Shown here piece by piece: positions 1 to 6,054 of a stretch of DNA of 8,311 nt; positions within the stretch are counted from its first letter, which is position 1; the number at the start of each line of letters is the position of its first letter. The notes beneath the pieces are model-generated. The model was not told the DNA's origin, ran no database searches, and worked only from the letters and a program-made list of their open reading frames with translations. Source of the DNA: an uncultured Eubacteriales bacterium (lineage in GTDB: Bacteria > Bacillota > Clostridia > UMGS1810); assembly GCA_900555295.1 (NCBI GenBank), contig USKN01000078.1, positions 1-8,311 of the forward strand, written 5' to 3'. The position numbers and the translations under genes are program-made.

Positions 1-20
1 AATAATATTTTAGAAAAAAG

Positions 21-48
21 TTTCGTTTACTCAAAAAACAAGTATAAT
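21..48 (+). promoter_or_regulatory. Possible promoter of the FAD oxidoreductase gene
   Basis: A perfect -10 hexamer TATAAT lies at 43-48. The best -35 at suitable spacing is poor (TTTCGT at 21-26, 16-nt spacer). An imperfect AT-rich inverted repeat (TTTTAA-CGT-TTAAAA, 59-73) lies just downstream in the presumed leader and could be an operator or a weak hairpin. The whole 1-108 stretch is AT-rich, so a chance TATAAT is quite possible. Confidence 0.35.
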
Positions 49-108
49 ATGTTATAGATTTTAACGTTTAAAAAGTCTAAAATTAAATAAAAAACGGAGT
101 TGATAAAT

Positions 109-1389
109 ATGACAGAATTTAATACCGCGGTAATAGGCGGAGGGTTTGCCGGGCTTGCGGCGGCAATAGCGTCGGCAAAATGCGGTGTAAAAACCGTTCT
201 TATTGAAAAGGGCAATTGTATGGGCGGCGCGGCAAGCAACGCGCTTGTACAGCCGTTTATGAAGTATTTTACGGTGATTGACGGCAAACAGGTTAAATTA
301 AGCAGAGGTATATTTGAAGAAATTACAACCGAATTTTTAAAAATGTACAAAGAACTTGACGGAGTTGACACAAATTCAAGCATTGTGTATCGTTTTAACG
401 AGGAATACCTAAAAGTTATTTTTAACCGTATGGCTCAAAAATACGGGGTAACGCTTTTATATCATTCGTATTTAACCGATGTAAAAAAAGACGGTGAAAA
501 AATAAAATCCGTAGAACTGTGCTCACGTTCGGGTAAGTTCGAAATAAAGGCTGATTATTTTATTGACGCAACGGGTGACGCAAACCTTGCCTTTTTGTGC
601 GGATATCCCTTAAGAACTGGCCGTGACGGCGACGGCTTGTGCCAGCCTATGACATTGAATTTTAGAGTGGCAAATGTAGATAATGATGTATGCAAACAAA
701 TTCCTCATAAAGAAATAAATGATTTGTATCATAAACTGCAAAATGACGGCACAATAACCAATCCGCGTGAGGATGTGCTTATGTTTACAAACTGTGTTGA
801 CGGTGTTATACACTTTAATTCAACACGAATTGTAAAGCTCAACCCCACAGACCCGTTTGACCTTACAAAGGCTGAAATTGCGGCGCGTGAACAAGTAATG
901 GAACTGTATACTATGTTTAAAAAACATATAAAAGGTTTTGAAAATAGCCGCCTTATTATGACGGGCAGTGAAATAGGTATACGCGAGAGCCGTATGATAG
1001 ACGGTGAGTATATTTTAACGGGTGAAGATTTAAAGGCGTGCAAAAAGTTTGATGATTCGATTGCACTTGGTAATTACGATATTGACATACATAACCCCGA
1101 GGGTAGCGGCACAAGCCATTATTTATTTAAAGACGGCGAATATTACACAATACCATACAGGTGTCTTATCCCCAAAAACTCAAAAAATTTACTCGTTGCC
1201 GGCAGATGCATAAGCGTTGACCACAATGCACAGGCATCTATACGTATAATGCCGATTGTATGTACACTCGGTGAGGCGGCGGGAACAGCGGCGGCATTGG
1301 CATATAAATCCAATTGCAATGTAAACGATATAGATGTAAAGCTTTTGCGCAGTACATTAAAGCAAAACGGTGCGGCTGTTGAATTATAA
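109..1389 (+). CDS. FAD-dependent oxidoreductase (FAD_oxidored family)
   Basis: This encodes a 426-aa soluble flavoprotein of the FAD_oxidored type. What is seen: an N-terminal Rossmann dinucleotide-binding motif (GGGFAG, about residues 10-15) followed by the acidic end of the second strand (VLIEKG, about 30-35). A second FAD-contact motif FIDATGD lies near 151-157. The family block GIRESRMIDGEY sits near 290-301, and a C-terminal FAD-binding block (LLVAGRCISVDHNAQAS, then GEAAGTAAALA) near 361-397. No signal peptide or membrane segment is visible. Start choice: ATG at 109 has GGAG at 96-99 with a 9-nt gap; the upstream in-frame TTG at 100 directly abuts that site and is unlikely. The substrate cannot be told from sequence; relatives are often annotated only as FAD-dependent oxidoreductase or as xanthan-lyase-like. 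It appears monocistronic, converging on guaB. The family call is firm; the function is unknown. Confidence 0.9.
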   Translation: MTEFNTAVIGGGFAGLAAAIASAKCGVKTVLIEKGNCMGGAASNALVQPFMKYFTVIDGKQVKLSRGIFEEITTEFLKMYKELDGVDTNSSIVYRFNEEYLKVIFNRMAQKYGVTLLYHSYLTDVKKDGEKIKSVELCSRSGKFEIKADYFIDATGDANLAFLCGYPLRTGRDGDGLCQPMTLNFRVANVDNDVCKQIPHKEINDLYHKLQNDGTITNPREDVLMFTNCVDGVIHFNSTRIVKLNPTDPFDLTKAEIAAREQVMELYTMFKKHIKGFENSRLIMTGSEIGIRESRMIDGEYILTGEDLKACKKFDDSIALGNYDIDIHNPEGSGTSHYLFKDGEYYTIPYRCLIPKNSKNLLVAGRCISVDHNAQASIRIMPIVCTLGEAAGTAAALAYKSNCNVNDIDVKLLRSTLKQNGAAVEL

Positions 1390-1390
1390 T

Positions 1391-1432
1391 ATAAAGATAA
1401 AAAATAAAAGATAAAAAATAAAAGATAAAAAA
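1391..1432 (+). repeat. AT-rich 14-bp tandem repeat, three copies
   Basis: Three consecutive copies of the 14-mer TAAAAGATAAAAAA (1391-1404 with two differences at its start, 1405-1418, 1419-1432) fill the gap between the oxidoreductase stop and the terminator stem. Read on the minus strand, the last copy supplies the T-rich tail that follows the terminator hairpin. It is probably a replication-slippage product with no coding role. Confidence 0.8.
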
Positions 1433-1434
1433 GT

Positions 1435-1472
1435 AAACGCCCCTCGAAACCGATATGTTTCGAGGGGTGTTT
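1435..1472. terminator. Bidirectional intrinsic terminator between convergent genes
   Basis: A strong hairpin: CCCCTCGAAAC (1440-1450), 6-nt loop, GTTTCGAGGGG (1457-1467). It extends outward through one G-T pair to AAAC/GTTT, giving about 16 bp. On the minus strand it is followed by a T-rich tail (from the AAAAAAGTAAA at about 1427-1437), which suits guaB. On the plus strand it is followed by TGTTT, a shorter tail, which suits the oxidoreductase. Confidence 0.9.
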
Positions 1473-1494
1473 GGGATAGGGAATATATATAAAT

Positions 1495-2952
1495 TTAGAA
1501 GTTTTTGCTGTAATTGGGGGCTTCTTTTGTAATTGAAATATCGTGCGGGTGGCTTTCTCTTAAACCTGCGGCGGTAATTCTTACAAATTTGCCTTTTTCT
1601 TTGAGTTCCTCTATAGTGCGTGCGCCGCAATAACCCATACTTGAACGCAAACCGCCCATAAGCTGGAATATTGTATCGGCAAGCGGTCCTTTATAAGGAA
1701 CACGTCCTTCAACACCTTCGGGAACAAGTTTTTTGGAGCCTGTTTGGAAGTATCTGTCTTTACTTCCTCTTTCCATAGCTGCAATTGAGCCCATACCGCG
1801 ATAAACTTTAAAGCGTCTGCCTTGATATATTTCGCTCTCTCCCGGGCTTTCTTCGCAGCCTGCAAGAAGGCTTCCGACCATAATTAAATCTGCGCCCGCG
1901 GCAATTGCTTTGGGTATATCACCCGAGTATTTAATACCGCCGTCGGCTATAACGGGTATACCGTATTTTTTTGCAACCTGCGCAACATCATATATTGCAG
2001 TAATTTGAGGCACACCAACACCCGCAACAATACGTGTGGTACATATTGAGCCGGGGCCTATACCTACTTTTACCGCGTCGGCACCTGCTTTAATAAGTTC
2101 TTCGCAAGCTTCTGCCGTTGCAATATTGCCGGCAATAACATCAACATCGGGATAATTTTGTTTTACTTTCTTTAAGCACTCTATAATATTTTTTGAGTGG
2201 CCGTGAGCCGAGTCAAGCACCAGCACGTCAACCCGTGCGTCAACAAGTGCTTTTACTCTGTCGAGTACATCATCGGTAATACCTATTGCAGCGCCTGCCA
2301 AAAGTCTGCCGTGTTTATCTTTTGCGGCATTGGGGTACTTAACGCTCTTTTCTATATCTTTAATGGTAATAAGTCCCTTTAAATTGCCGTTATCGTCAAC
2401 TATGGGGAGCTTTTCTATTTTATGCTTTCTTAATATTTCCTGTGCCTCGTCAAGAGTTGTTCCCTCTTTTGCGGTTACAAGATTTTCATATGTCATAACA
2501 TCTTTGATTTTTTTTGTAAAATCTTCTTCAAATCTCAAATCACGGTTTGTGATAATACCCACGAGTTTACCGTCAACCGTAACAGGCACACCCGATATTT
2601 TAAATTTACCCATAAGCGCGTCCGCGTCGGCAAGCGTATGCTCGGGCGATAAGAAAAACGGGTCGGTAATAACGCCGTGTTCGCTTCTTTTAACTTTATC
2701 AACTTCTACAGCCTGCTGTTCAATAGGCATATTTTTATGTATAATACCCACACCGCCGGCTCTTGCCATAGCAATTGCGAGTGCCGACTCGGTAACCGTA
2801 TCCATAGCAGAACTTATTACGGGAATATTAAGATTTATTTTTTTTGTAAGCTTGGTTGACACATCAACCATATTAGCCGTAACGTCCGATTTTTGAGGAA
2901 TAAGAAGTACGTCGTCAAAAGTTAAACCCTCATATGCAAATTTATCATTCAT
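1495..2952 (-). CDS. guaB: Inosine-5'-monophosphate dehydrogenase
   Basis: This 485-aa enzyme oxidises IMP to XMP with NAD+, the committed step of guanine nucleotide synthesis in the cytosol, usually as a tetramer. Seen: the N-terminal family signature (YEGLTFDDVLLIPQ, 7-20); the start of the TIM barrel with SSAMDTVTES; a CBS-domain pair inserted at about 95-200; the loop GPGSICTTR with catalytic Cys near 304; the IMP phosphate-binding segment (IADGGIKYSGD); the mobile flap region (GMGSIAAMERGSKDRY); and the C-terminal GGLRSSMGYCGA block. Length is normal for bacterial IMPDH. Start choice: ATG at 2950-2952 is preceded by GGAGGG (2961-2966 on the complement, 8-nt gap), and the protein then begins as the family does. 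The longer in-frame extension up to 3027 runs across the promoter. It has its own promoter and a terminator shared with the convergent oxidoreductase. Confidence 0.98.
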   Translation of the reverse strand: MNDKFAYEGLTFDDVLLIPQKSDVTANMVDVSTKLTKKINLNIPVISSAMDTVTESALAIAMARAGGVGIIHKNMPIEQQAVEVDKVKRSEHGVITDPFFLSPEHTLADADALMGKFKISGVPVTVDGKLVGIITNRDLRFEEDFTKKIKDVMTYENLVTAKEGTTLDEAQEILRKHKIEKLPIVDDNGNLKGLITIKDIEKSVKYPNAAKDKHGRLLAGAAIGITDDVLDRVKALVDARVDVLVLDSAHGHSKNIIECLKKVKQNYPDVDVIAGNIATAEACEELIKAGADAVKVGIGPGSICTTRIVAGVGVPQITAIYDVAQVAKKYGIPVIADGGIKYSGDIPKAIAAGADLIMVGSLLAGCEESPGESEIYQGRRFKVYRGMGSIAAMERGSKDRYFQTGSKKLVPEGVEGRVPYKGPLADTIFQLMGGLRSSMGYCGARTIEELKEKGKFVRITAAGLRESHPHDISITKEAPNYSKNF

Positions 2953-2986
2953 TAATAATTCCCTCCGTTTATTTACACTTTTTATT

Positions 2987-3015
2987 ATTATACTATTTTT
3001 TGTGCAAACAGTCAA
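2987..3015 (-). promoter_or_regulatory. Sigma-A-type promoter of guaB
   Basis: Read on the minus strand: TTGACT (3015-3010), exact 17-nt spacer, TATAAT (2992-2987). The predicted start lies about 7 nt further down, near 2980, leaving a leader of about 28 nt. That is too short for a purine riboswitch, so any guanine control of this copy would have to be at initiation. Confidence 0.88.
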
Positions 3016-3045
3016 CAAAAAACACAAAATTTTGTCATAAAAGTT

Positions 3046-3075
3046 AAAAACAGACGTTCTATAACGTCTGTTTTT
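3046..3075 (-). terminator. Intrinsic terminator downstream of the SH3b-NlpC/P60 gene
   Basis: A perfect 13-bp stem, AAAAACAGACGTT (3046-3058), with a 4-nt loop, paired to AACGTCTGTTTTT (3063-3075). Read on the minus strand it follows the hydrolase stop by about 28 nt and ends in a run of T. It separates the hydrolase from the guaB promoter, so guaB is transcribed on its own. Confidence 0.88.
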
Positions 3076-3103
3076 GTAATGTTAATTTCATATATTTAAA
3101 ATA

Positions 3104-3748
3104 TTAAAAAATTCTTCTTGCTTTAACAGGGTTTGAACCGTATGCCGAAAACGTTGTTATTTCAACGCTTTTACCGGGACGGGGTGAGTGAATAAAGCAA
3201 TTTGAGCCAACATATATACCTACATGAGATATGTTTGACCCAAAAAATACCAAATCGCCCTCTTTAAGTTCGCTTGTTGAAACGGCATATCCGTTTGCCA
3301 GCTGCGATGATGATGTTCTGTTAAGTGTTATGCCAAAGAGCGCATATATATATTTGGTAAATCCCGAACAGTCAAATCCTTTTGGTGTTGTTCCTCCGTA
3401 AACATACGGTACACCTATATACTCTTTTGCCTTTTGTACAAGCTCTGCACCTTTATTTTGTACAGTATCGTCTACAATTTCATCAACATTTACTCTTACG
3501 TAATCTCTTGATACATATGCCGTTGCGTCTTTGTAGCAAATAGCGTACCAATTATCCTGTGTATCTGTAATGGTTACTTTACTGTTATACGGCAAAAGCC
3601 CGATTACCTCACCGTCTGTTCCTGCTGTTGCGCGTACATTAAGTGCGCTTGCAGTGGTAAATCCTGTTTGAACGTCTGCATATGCAACGGTGAAAGCCGA
3701 TGTAATTAATGTTGAAATTAACATTAAAGAAATTATAAATTTCTTCAT
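3104..3748 (-). CDS. Secreted SH3b-NlpC/P60 peptidoglycan endopeptidase
   Basis: A 214-aa exported wall hydrolase, expected to cut within peptidoglycan stem peptides. Seen: a Sec signal peptide (MKKF, hydrophobic core, likely cleavage after VAYA near residue 24). A single bacterial SH3 domain spans about 28-87, with the LNVRATAG and GEVIGLLP blocks that suggest wall binding. A short linker is followed by an NlpC/P60 domain at about 101-214. Its catalytic Cys127 lies in KGFDCSGF, His175 in SHVGIYVG and a third polar residue His187 in FIHSP. The PYVYGGTTPKG approach to the cysteine is typical. Start: ATG at 3746-3748 with AGGAGG (3755-3760) 6 nt upstream on the complement. It is monocistronic, with its own consensus promoter and terminator. 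A WalR-type box near the promoter suggests control by the wall-homeostasis two-component system. The fold is certain; the exact bond cut is not. Confidence 0.95.
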   Translation of the reverse strand: MKKFIISLMLISTLITSAFTVAYADVQTGFTTASALNVRATAGTDGEVIGLLPYNSKVTITDTQDNWYAICYKDATAYVSRDYVRVNVDEIVDDTVQNKGAELVQKAKEYIGVPYVYGGTTPKGFDCSGFTKYIYALFGITLNRTSSSQLANGYAVSTSELKEGDLVFFGSNISHVGIYVGSNCFIHSPRPGKSVEITTFSAYGSNPVKARRIF

Positions 3749-3786
3749 AAATTACCTCCTGTTTTTTACACGTTTAAAACAATAAT

Positions 3787-3803
3787 GTTACAAAAATGTT
3801 TCA
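3787..3803 (-). promoter_or_regulatory. Imperfect WalR-like box in the hydrolase leader
   Basis: On the minus strand TGAAAC-N5-TGTAAC, one base off the WalR/YycF consensus TGTWAH-N5-TGTWAH in the first half. It lies about 14 nt past the -10, the same relative place as the box of the second hydrolase gene at 7018-7034. It may be a secondary site or chance in AT-rich DNA. Confidence 0.3.
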
Positions 3804-3817
3804 AACAACATAGCGCT

Positions 3818-3846
3818 ATTATACACCATAAAAATAAATTTGTCAA
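3818..3846 (-). promoter_or_regulatory. Full-consensus promoter of the SH3b-NlpC/P60 gene
   Basis: On the minus strand: TTGACA (3846-3841), 17-nt spacer, TATAAT (3823-3818), matching both consensus hexamers. The predicted start near 3811 gives a leader of about 62 nt. A promoter this strong suggests high basal transcription or tight repression. Confidence 0.92.
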
Positions 3847-3852
3847 ACTTTT

Positions 3853-3869
3853 GTAACAATTAATTAACA
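3853..3869 (-). promoter_or_regulatory. Perfect WalR (YycF)-type box upstream of the hydrolase promoter
   Basis: On the minus strand TGTTAA-TTAAT-TGTTAC fits the direct-repeat WalR consensus TGTWAH-N5-TGTWAH at every position. It ends 6 nt before the -35 hexamer, a place suited to activation. In Bacillus and relatives WalR controls wall hydrolases, including NlpC/P60 and CHAP enzymes; that this organism has WalR is inference. Confidence 0.5.
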
Positions 3870-3945
3870 ATTTAAACATAATGCACAAAACATAACGCCT
3901 GTTTTTATGATATATTAACAATGTTTTTCGATAGACAAGAGGAAT

Positions 3946-3973
3946 CAATGTGGGTTCGACTTCCTCTTGCCTA
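3946..3973 (+). repeat. Extra direct copy of the 28-nt element terminus
   Basis: These 28 nt match the right end of the neighbouring element (4223-4250) at 21 of 28 positions, beginning CAAT and ending TTGCCTA. They share their final TA with the left end of that element, forming the palindrome TTGCCTAGGCAA across the joint (3967-3978). A separate 9-bp hairpin, CAAGAGGAA (3936-3944) with TTCCTCTTG (3961-3969), overlaps this copy, so two foldings compete. It is most simply the solo end of a second, decayed element inserted at the same TA, or an alternative pairing partner in an RNA switch. Confidence 0.6.
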
Positions 3974-4250
3974 GGCAAACGAGACTCGAACACGCATTGC
4001 CTGACGATGGATGTTTTTGCAATCTTTCAGCTTGTCGGATTTGACAGGCGTCAAGCCTGCCTGCATCCTGCCGCACTGAAATCTTGCGAAAAACATCTCA
4101 TCGGCAGGTGCGAGCAGTTTAACATAAGAGATTTTTGTCGGTATAAGGAAAACACCGCAGAGAATACTTGCCGTATTTTCAAGGTGTTTGACGCAATAAC
4201 GGCGAAAATCTCTATGTTAAACCAATACGGGTTCGGGTCCCGTTTGCCTA
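3972..4250. repeat. 279-bp MITE-like or structured-RNA element with 28-bp inverted termini
   Basis: The ends 3972-3999 and 4223-4250 are inverted repeats: the outer 10 bp (TAGGCAAACG / CGTTTGCCTA) are perfect, and 28 positions pair with three mismatches and one G-T. Both ends carry TA at the edge, the duplication left by IS630/mariner-type transposition. Inside are two further long arms: 4000-4030 with 4076-4108 (about 28 bp, interrupted), and 4117-4140 with 4200-4222 (opening GTTTAACATA / TATGTTAAAC), containing an inner hairpin 4150-4156/4183-4189. The whole would fold as a Y. It is more GC-rich than the surrounding intergenic DNA and codes for nothing convincing. No transposase is present, so a MITE would need one in trans. 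No T-run follows 4250, so it is not a simple terminator. A weak promoter-like pair (TGCACA 3882-3887, TATGAT 3906-3911) could transcribe it. I do not recognise a named RNA family. Confidence 0.7.
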
Positions 4251-4269
4251 ATTATTACAAAATTCACGA

Positions 4270-4298
4270 TTGACATAAATTTTAAATTATTATATAAT
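4270..4298 (+). promoter_or_regulatory. Full-consensus promoter of the glycosyltransferase-regulator pair
   Basis: TTGACA (4270-4275), 17-nt spacer, TATAAT (4293-4298), both hexamers at consensus. The predicted start near 4305 gives a leader of about 26 nt. It begins only 19 bp beyond the right end of the inverted-repeat element, which therefore lies between two divergent strong promoters. Confidence 0.92.
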
Positions 4299-4318
4299 TA
4301 TAAAAGCAATTACAATAC

Positions 4319-4334
4319 GGGGGGGATTATATTG
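4319..4334 (+). promoter_or_regulatory. Ribosome binding site and TTG start of the glycosyltransferase
   Basis: A run of seven G (4319-4325) lies 6 nt before TTG at 4332-4334. No in-frame ATG precedes it, and the next ATG (4386) would remove the GGGHHKTA motif, so the TTG is the start. A plain G-run in place of GGAGG is unusual here and, with TTG, suggests modest translation from a strong promoter. Confidence 0.75.
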
Positions 4335-5462
4335 AAAGCACTTATTTTAACCATATCGGCAGGCGGAGGACATCATAAAACGGCTATGGCGGTAAAAGAA
4401 TGTATACAAAGCCAAGGCAATGAAGCCATTATTATAGATACGTATAAGTATTTTAGCAAAACATTAAGCAACTTGGTAGAAAAAGGATATTTGCTGTCTA
4501 CAAAATATACACCGGCATTTTACGGCAAAATGTACGAAAAAGCGGTTGATCACGATTTCGCCACATCGCTTATAAATCCCGTAAAGCTTGCGTCGAGCAT
4601 TGTTGCACGCCAATTTGCAAAATATATTGCAAATCATAAACCCGACACAATAATTTGCACTCACGTATTTCCGGCACAACTTGTTACAAGTTTTAAAAAG
4701 AAAGGGTTTATAAACTCAATTCTTGTAGGTGTGGTAACCGACTTTACCGTACACCCGTTTTGGGAAACAACCAACCTCGATTATTATGTTACGTGCAATG
4801 AGCTTTTAAATATTCAAATGAACAAAAAGGGAATACCGAGCAGTAAAATTTTGCCGTTCGGCATACCCGTTGAAACAAAATTTTCTTGCAAATCAAACAA
4901 ATCCGAAGCACGAAAAAAAATAGGAGTTAAAGATAAAACCACAATTTTTGTTATAGCCGGCAGTATGGGTTACGGCGATATGTTAAAACACATTGTGGCG
5001 CTTGATAATTTAAACAATGATTTTCAAATTATATGCGTTTGCGGAAACAACAGAAATATGAAAAAGGAAATAGACAAAACGCAGTTTTCAAAAGATATCT
5101 ACTGTTACGGTTTTGTAAATAATGTTGATGAACTTATGGACGCGTCGGACTTTATTATTACAAAACCCGGCGGACTTACCGTATCGGAGGCGCTTGCAAA
5201 AGAATTACCGCTTGTGCTTATAAATCCCATACCGGGGCAGGAAGACCGAAACCAGTTTTTTCTTACAAATAACGGACTTGCCGTTGCCGTAAACAAAAAT
5301 TTGCCTATTGACGAAGTGGTAAACCACTTGTTTGAAAACAAAAAGCATTTGCAGGATATGATAGATATGACAAAATTACTCGGCAAGCCGAACTCAACAA
5401 AAGACTTGTGCGATTTTGTAACAAAACAAGTTAATATACGGGGCGATAACAATGAGAGATAA
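4332..5462 (+). CDS. UgtP/MGDG-synthase-like diacylglycerol glycosyltransferase
   Basis: A 376-aa GT-B glycosyltransferase of the MGDG synthase / processive diacylglycerol glucosyltransferase group. Such enzymes move a sugar from a UDP-sugar to membrane diacylglycerol on the inner leaflet, giving glycolipids and in some species the lipoteichoic acid anchor. Seen: the N-terminal loop SAGGGHHKTA (9-18); the acceptor-side segment VTDFTVHPFW (135-144); the C-terminal domain opening TIFVIAGSMGYGD (204-216); and the donor-binding KPGGLTVSEALAKELP (278-293) followed by INPIPGQEDRN. There is no signal peptide; the protein is expected to be membrane-peripheral. It overlaps the next gene by 11 nt, so the two are translationally coupled. 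The exact sugar and number of sugars added cannot be read from sequence, so I withhold the symbol ugtP. Codon use matches the left part of the window (CAA-rich, ATA-rich). Confidence 0.9.
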   Translation: MKALILTISAGGGHHKTAMAVKECIQSQGNEAIIIDTYKYFSKTLSNLVEKGYLLSTKYTPAFYGKMYEKAVDHDFATSLINPVKLASSIVARQFAKYIANHKPDTIICTHVFPAQLVTSFKKKGFINSILVGVVTDFTVHPFWETTNLDYYVTCNELLNIQMNKKGIPSSKILPFGIPVETKFSCKSNKSEARKKIGVKDKTTIFVIAGSMGYGDMLKHIVALDNLNNDFQIICVCGNNRNMKKEIDKTQFSKDIYCYGFVNNVDELMDASDFIITKPGGLTVSEALAKELPLVLINPIPGQEDRNQFFLTNNGLAVAVNKNLPIDEVVNHLFENKKHLQDMIDMTKLLGKPNSTKDLCDFVTKQVNIRGDNNER

Positions 5463-6054
5463 CACACTTGGAAACAGAATTAAACATTTACGTAAAAGAC
5501 GCGGACTTACGCAAAGAGAACTTGCATTTAAAGTAAATACCACACCCACAACAATATCAAATTACGAAGTGGGTTACAGCAAACCGAGTTATGATATGAT
5601 TTGCGCCATTGCGCGGGTGCTTGATATTGAGGAATCGTACTTTAATAAAGACAATGATTTTGAGGCAAAAATGTATCAAAGCGCATATGCAAATGTAAGA
5701 ATTTATTATTTTAATATAAAAAATATCCAAGGTCTTATATCTGCCGACCCGCATTTGTGCGACGGCTGTTTAATGCTTCCTTACACAAACGAATTTAACG
5801 GGCAGAAAATATTTGCAACACAGCTTACCGACAACAGTATGGCAAAAAGTAATTTGTCTGCCGGCAGTTGTATAATAGTCAACAGCAGTTTGCCGTTTAA
5901 AAACAACAGCATTGTTCTTGCGTACATTAAGTCCGAAAACCGCGTAACCGTAAGATATGCAATAATCGACGGCGGTACAATAACTCTTACCGACAGCTCT
6001 TATCTTTCAAAGAGCGAAATATTGCAATATTATTTGGATGATGTAATTATAATA
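5452..6054 (+). other. Partial CDS: XRE-family regulator with S24/LexA-like domain, 3' end missing
   Basis: Residues 7-61 form a classic XRE helix-turn-helix (GNRIKHLRKRRGLTQRELAF, then TTISNYEVGYSKPS). A linker of about 40 residues leads to an S24/LexA-like fold at about 105-201. Ser129 in DNSM sits where the LexA-type nucleophile lies, but the expected catalytic Lys in the T-V-K-R strand is Arg168 (VTVRY). No Ala-Gly cleavage site is evident, so self-cleavage is doubtful and ligand or protein sensing is more likely. S24 domains usually end soon after an IIGKV-like strand; here that strand (DDVIIIG) becomes the start of TrxB, so about 10-15 residues are probably lost. Coupling to the glycosyltransferase suggests that it senses envelope state or controls that operon. 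Confidence 0.75.

Noticed and set aside
1391..1432. CRISPR-like array
   Set aside because: The 14-bp units are contiguous with no spacers and are low-complexity AT sequence, so this is a simple tandem repeat.
2330..2896. 188-codon plus-strand frame opposite guaB
   Set aside because: Antisense shadow of guaB: hydrophobic, low-information translation with no ribosome binding site.
2953..2985. Purine or guanine riboswitch in the guaB leader
   Set aside because: The predicted leader is only about 28 nt, too short for an aptamer, and no conserved riboswitch core is visible.
2953..3027. N-terminal extension of guaB to 3027
   Set aside because: The added residues are not family-like, the frame crosses the -35/-10 promoter, and a good GGAGGG site precedes the ATG at 2952.
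3972..4250. tmRNA, RNase P RNA, SRP RNA or an intron-containing tRNA
   Set aside because: The closing stem and T-arm-like hairpin suggested these, but there is no tmRNA tag reading frame, no conserved RNase P core, no SRP GGAA-type apical loop, no D-arm or anticodon arm, and no CCA.
3972..4250. Integron attC site
   Set aside because: The imperfect inverted repeats raised the idea, but the ends do not carry the GTTRRRY/RYYYAAC core sites and no integrase or cassette array is present.
3950..4273. 107-codon open frame on the plus strand across the inverted-repeat element
   Set aside because: No ribosome binding site, no recognisable domain, cysteine- and histidine-rich odd composition, and it lies entirely over stems whose base-pairing explains the sequence. 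It is an accidental frame.
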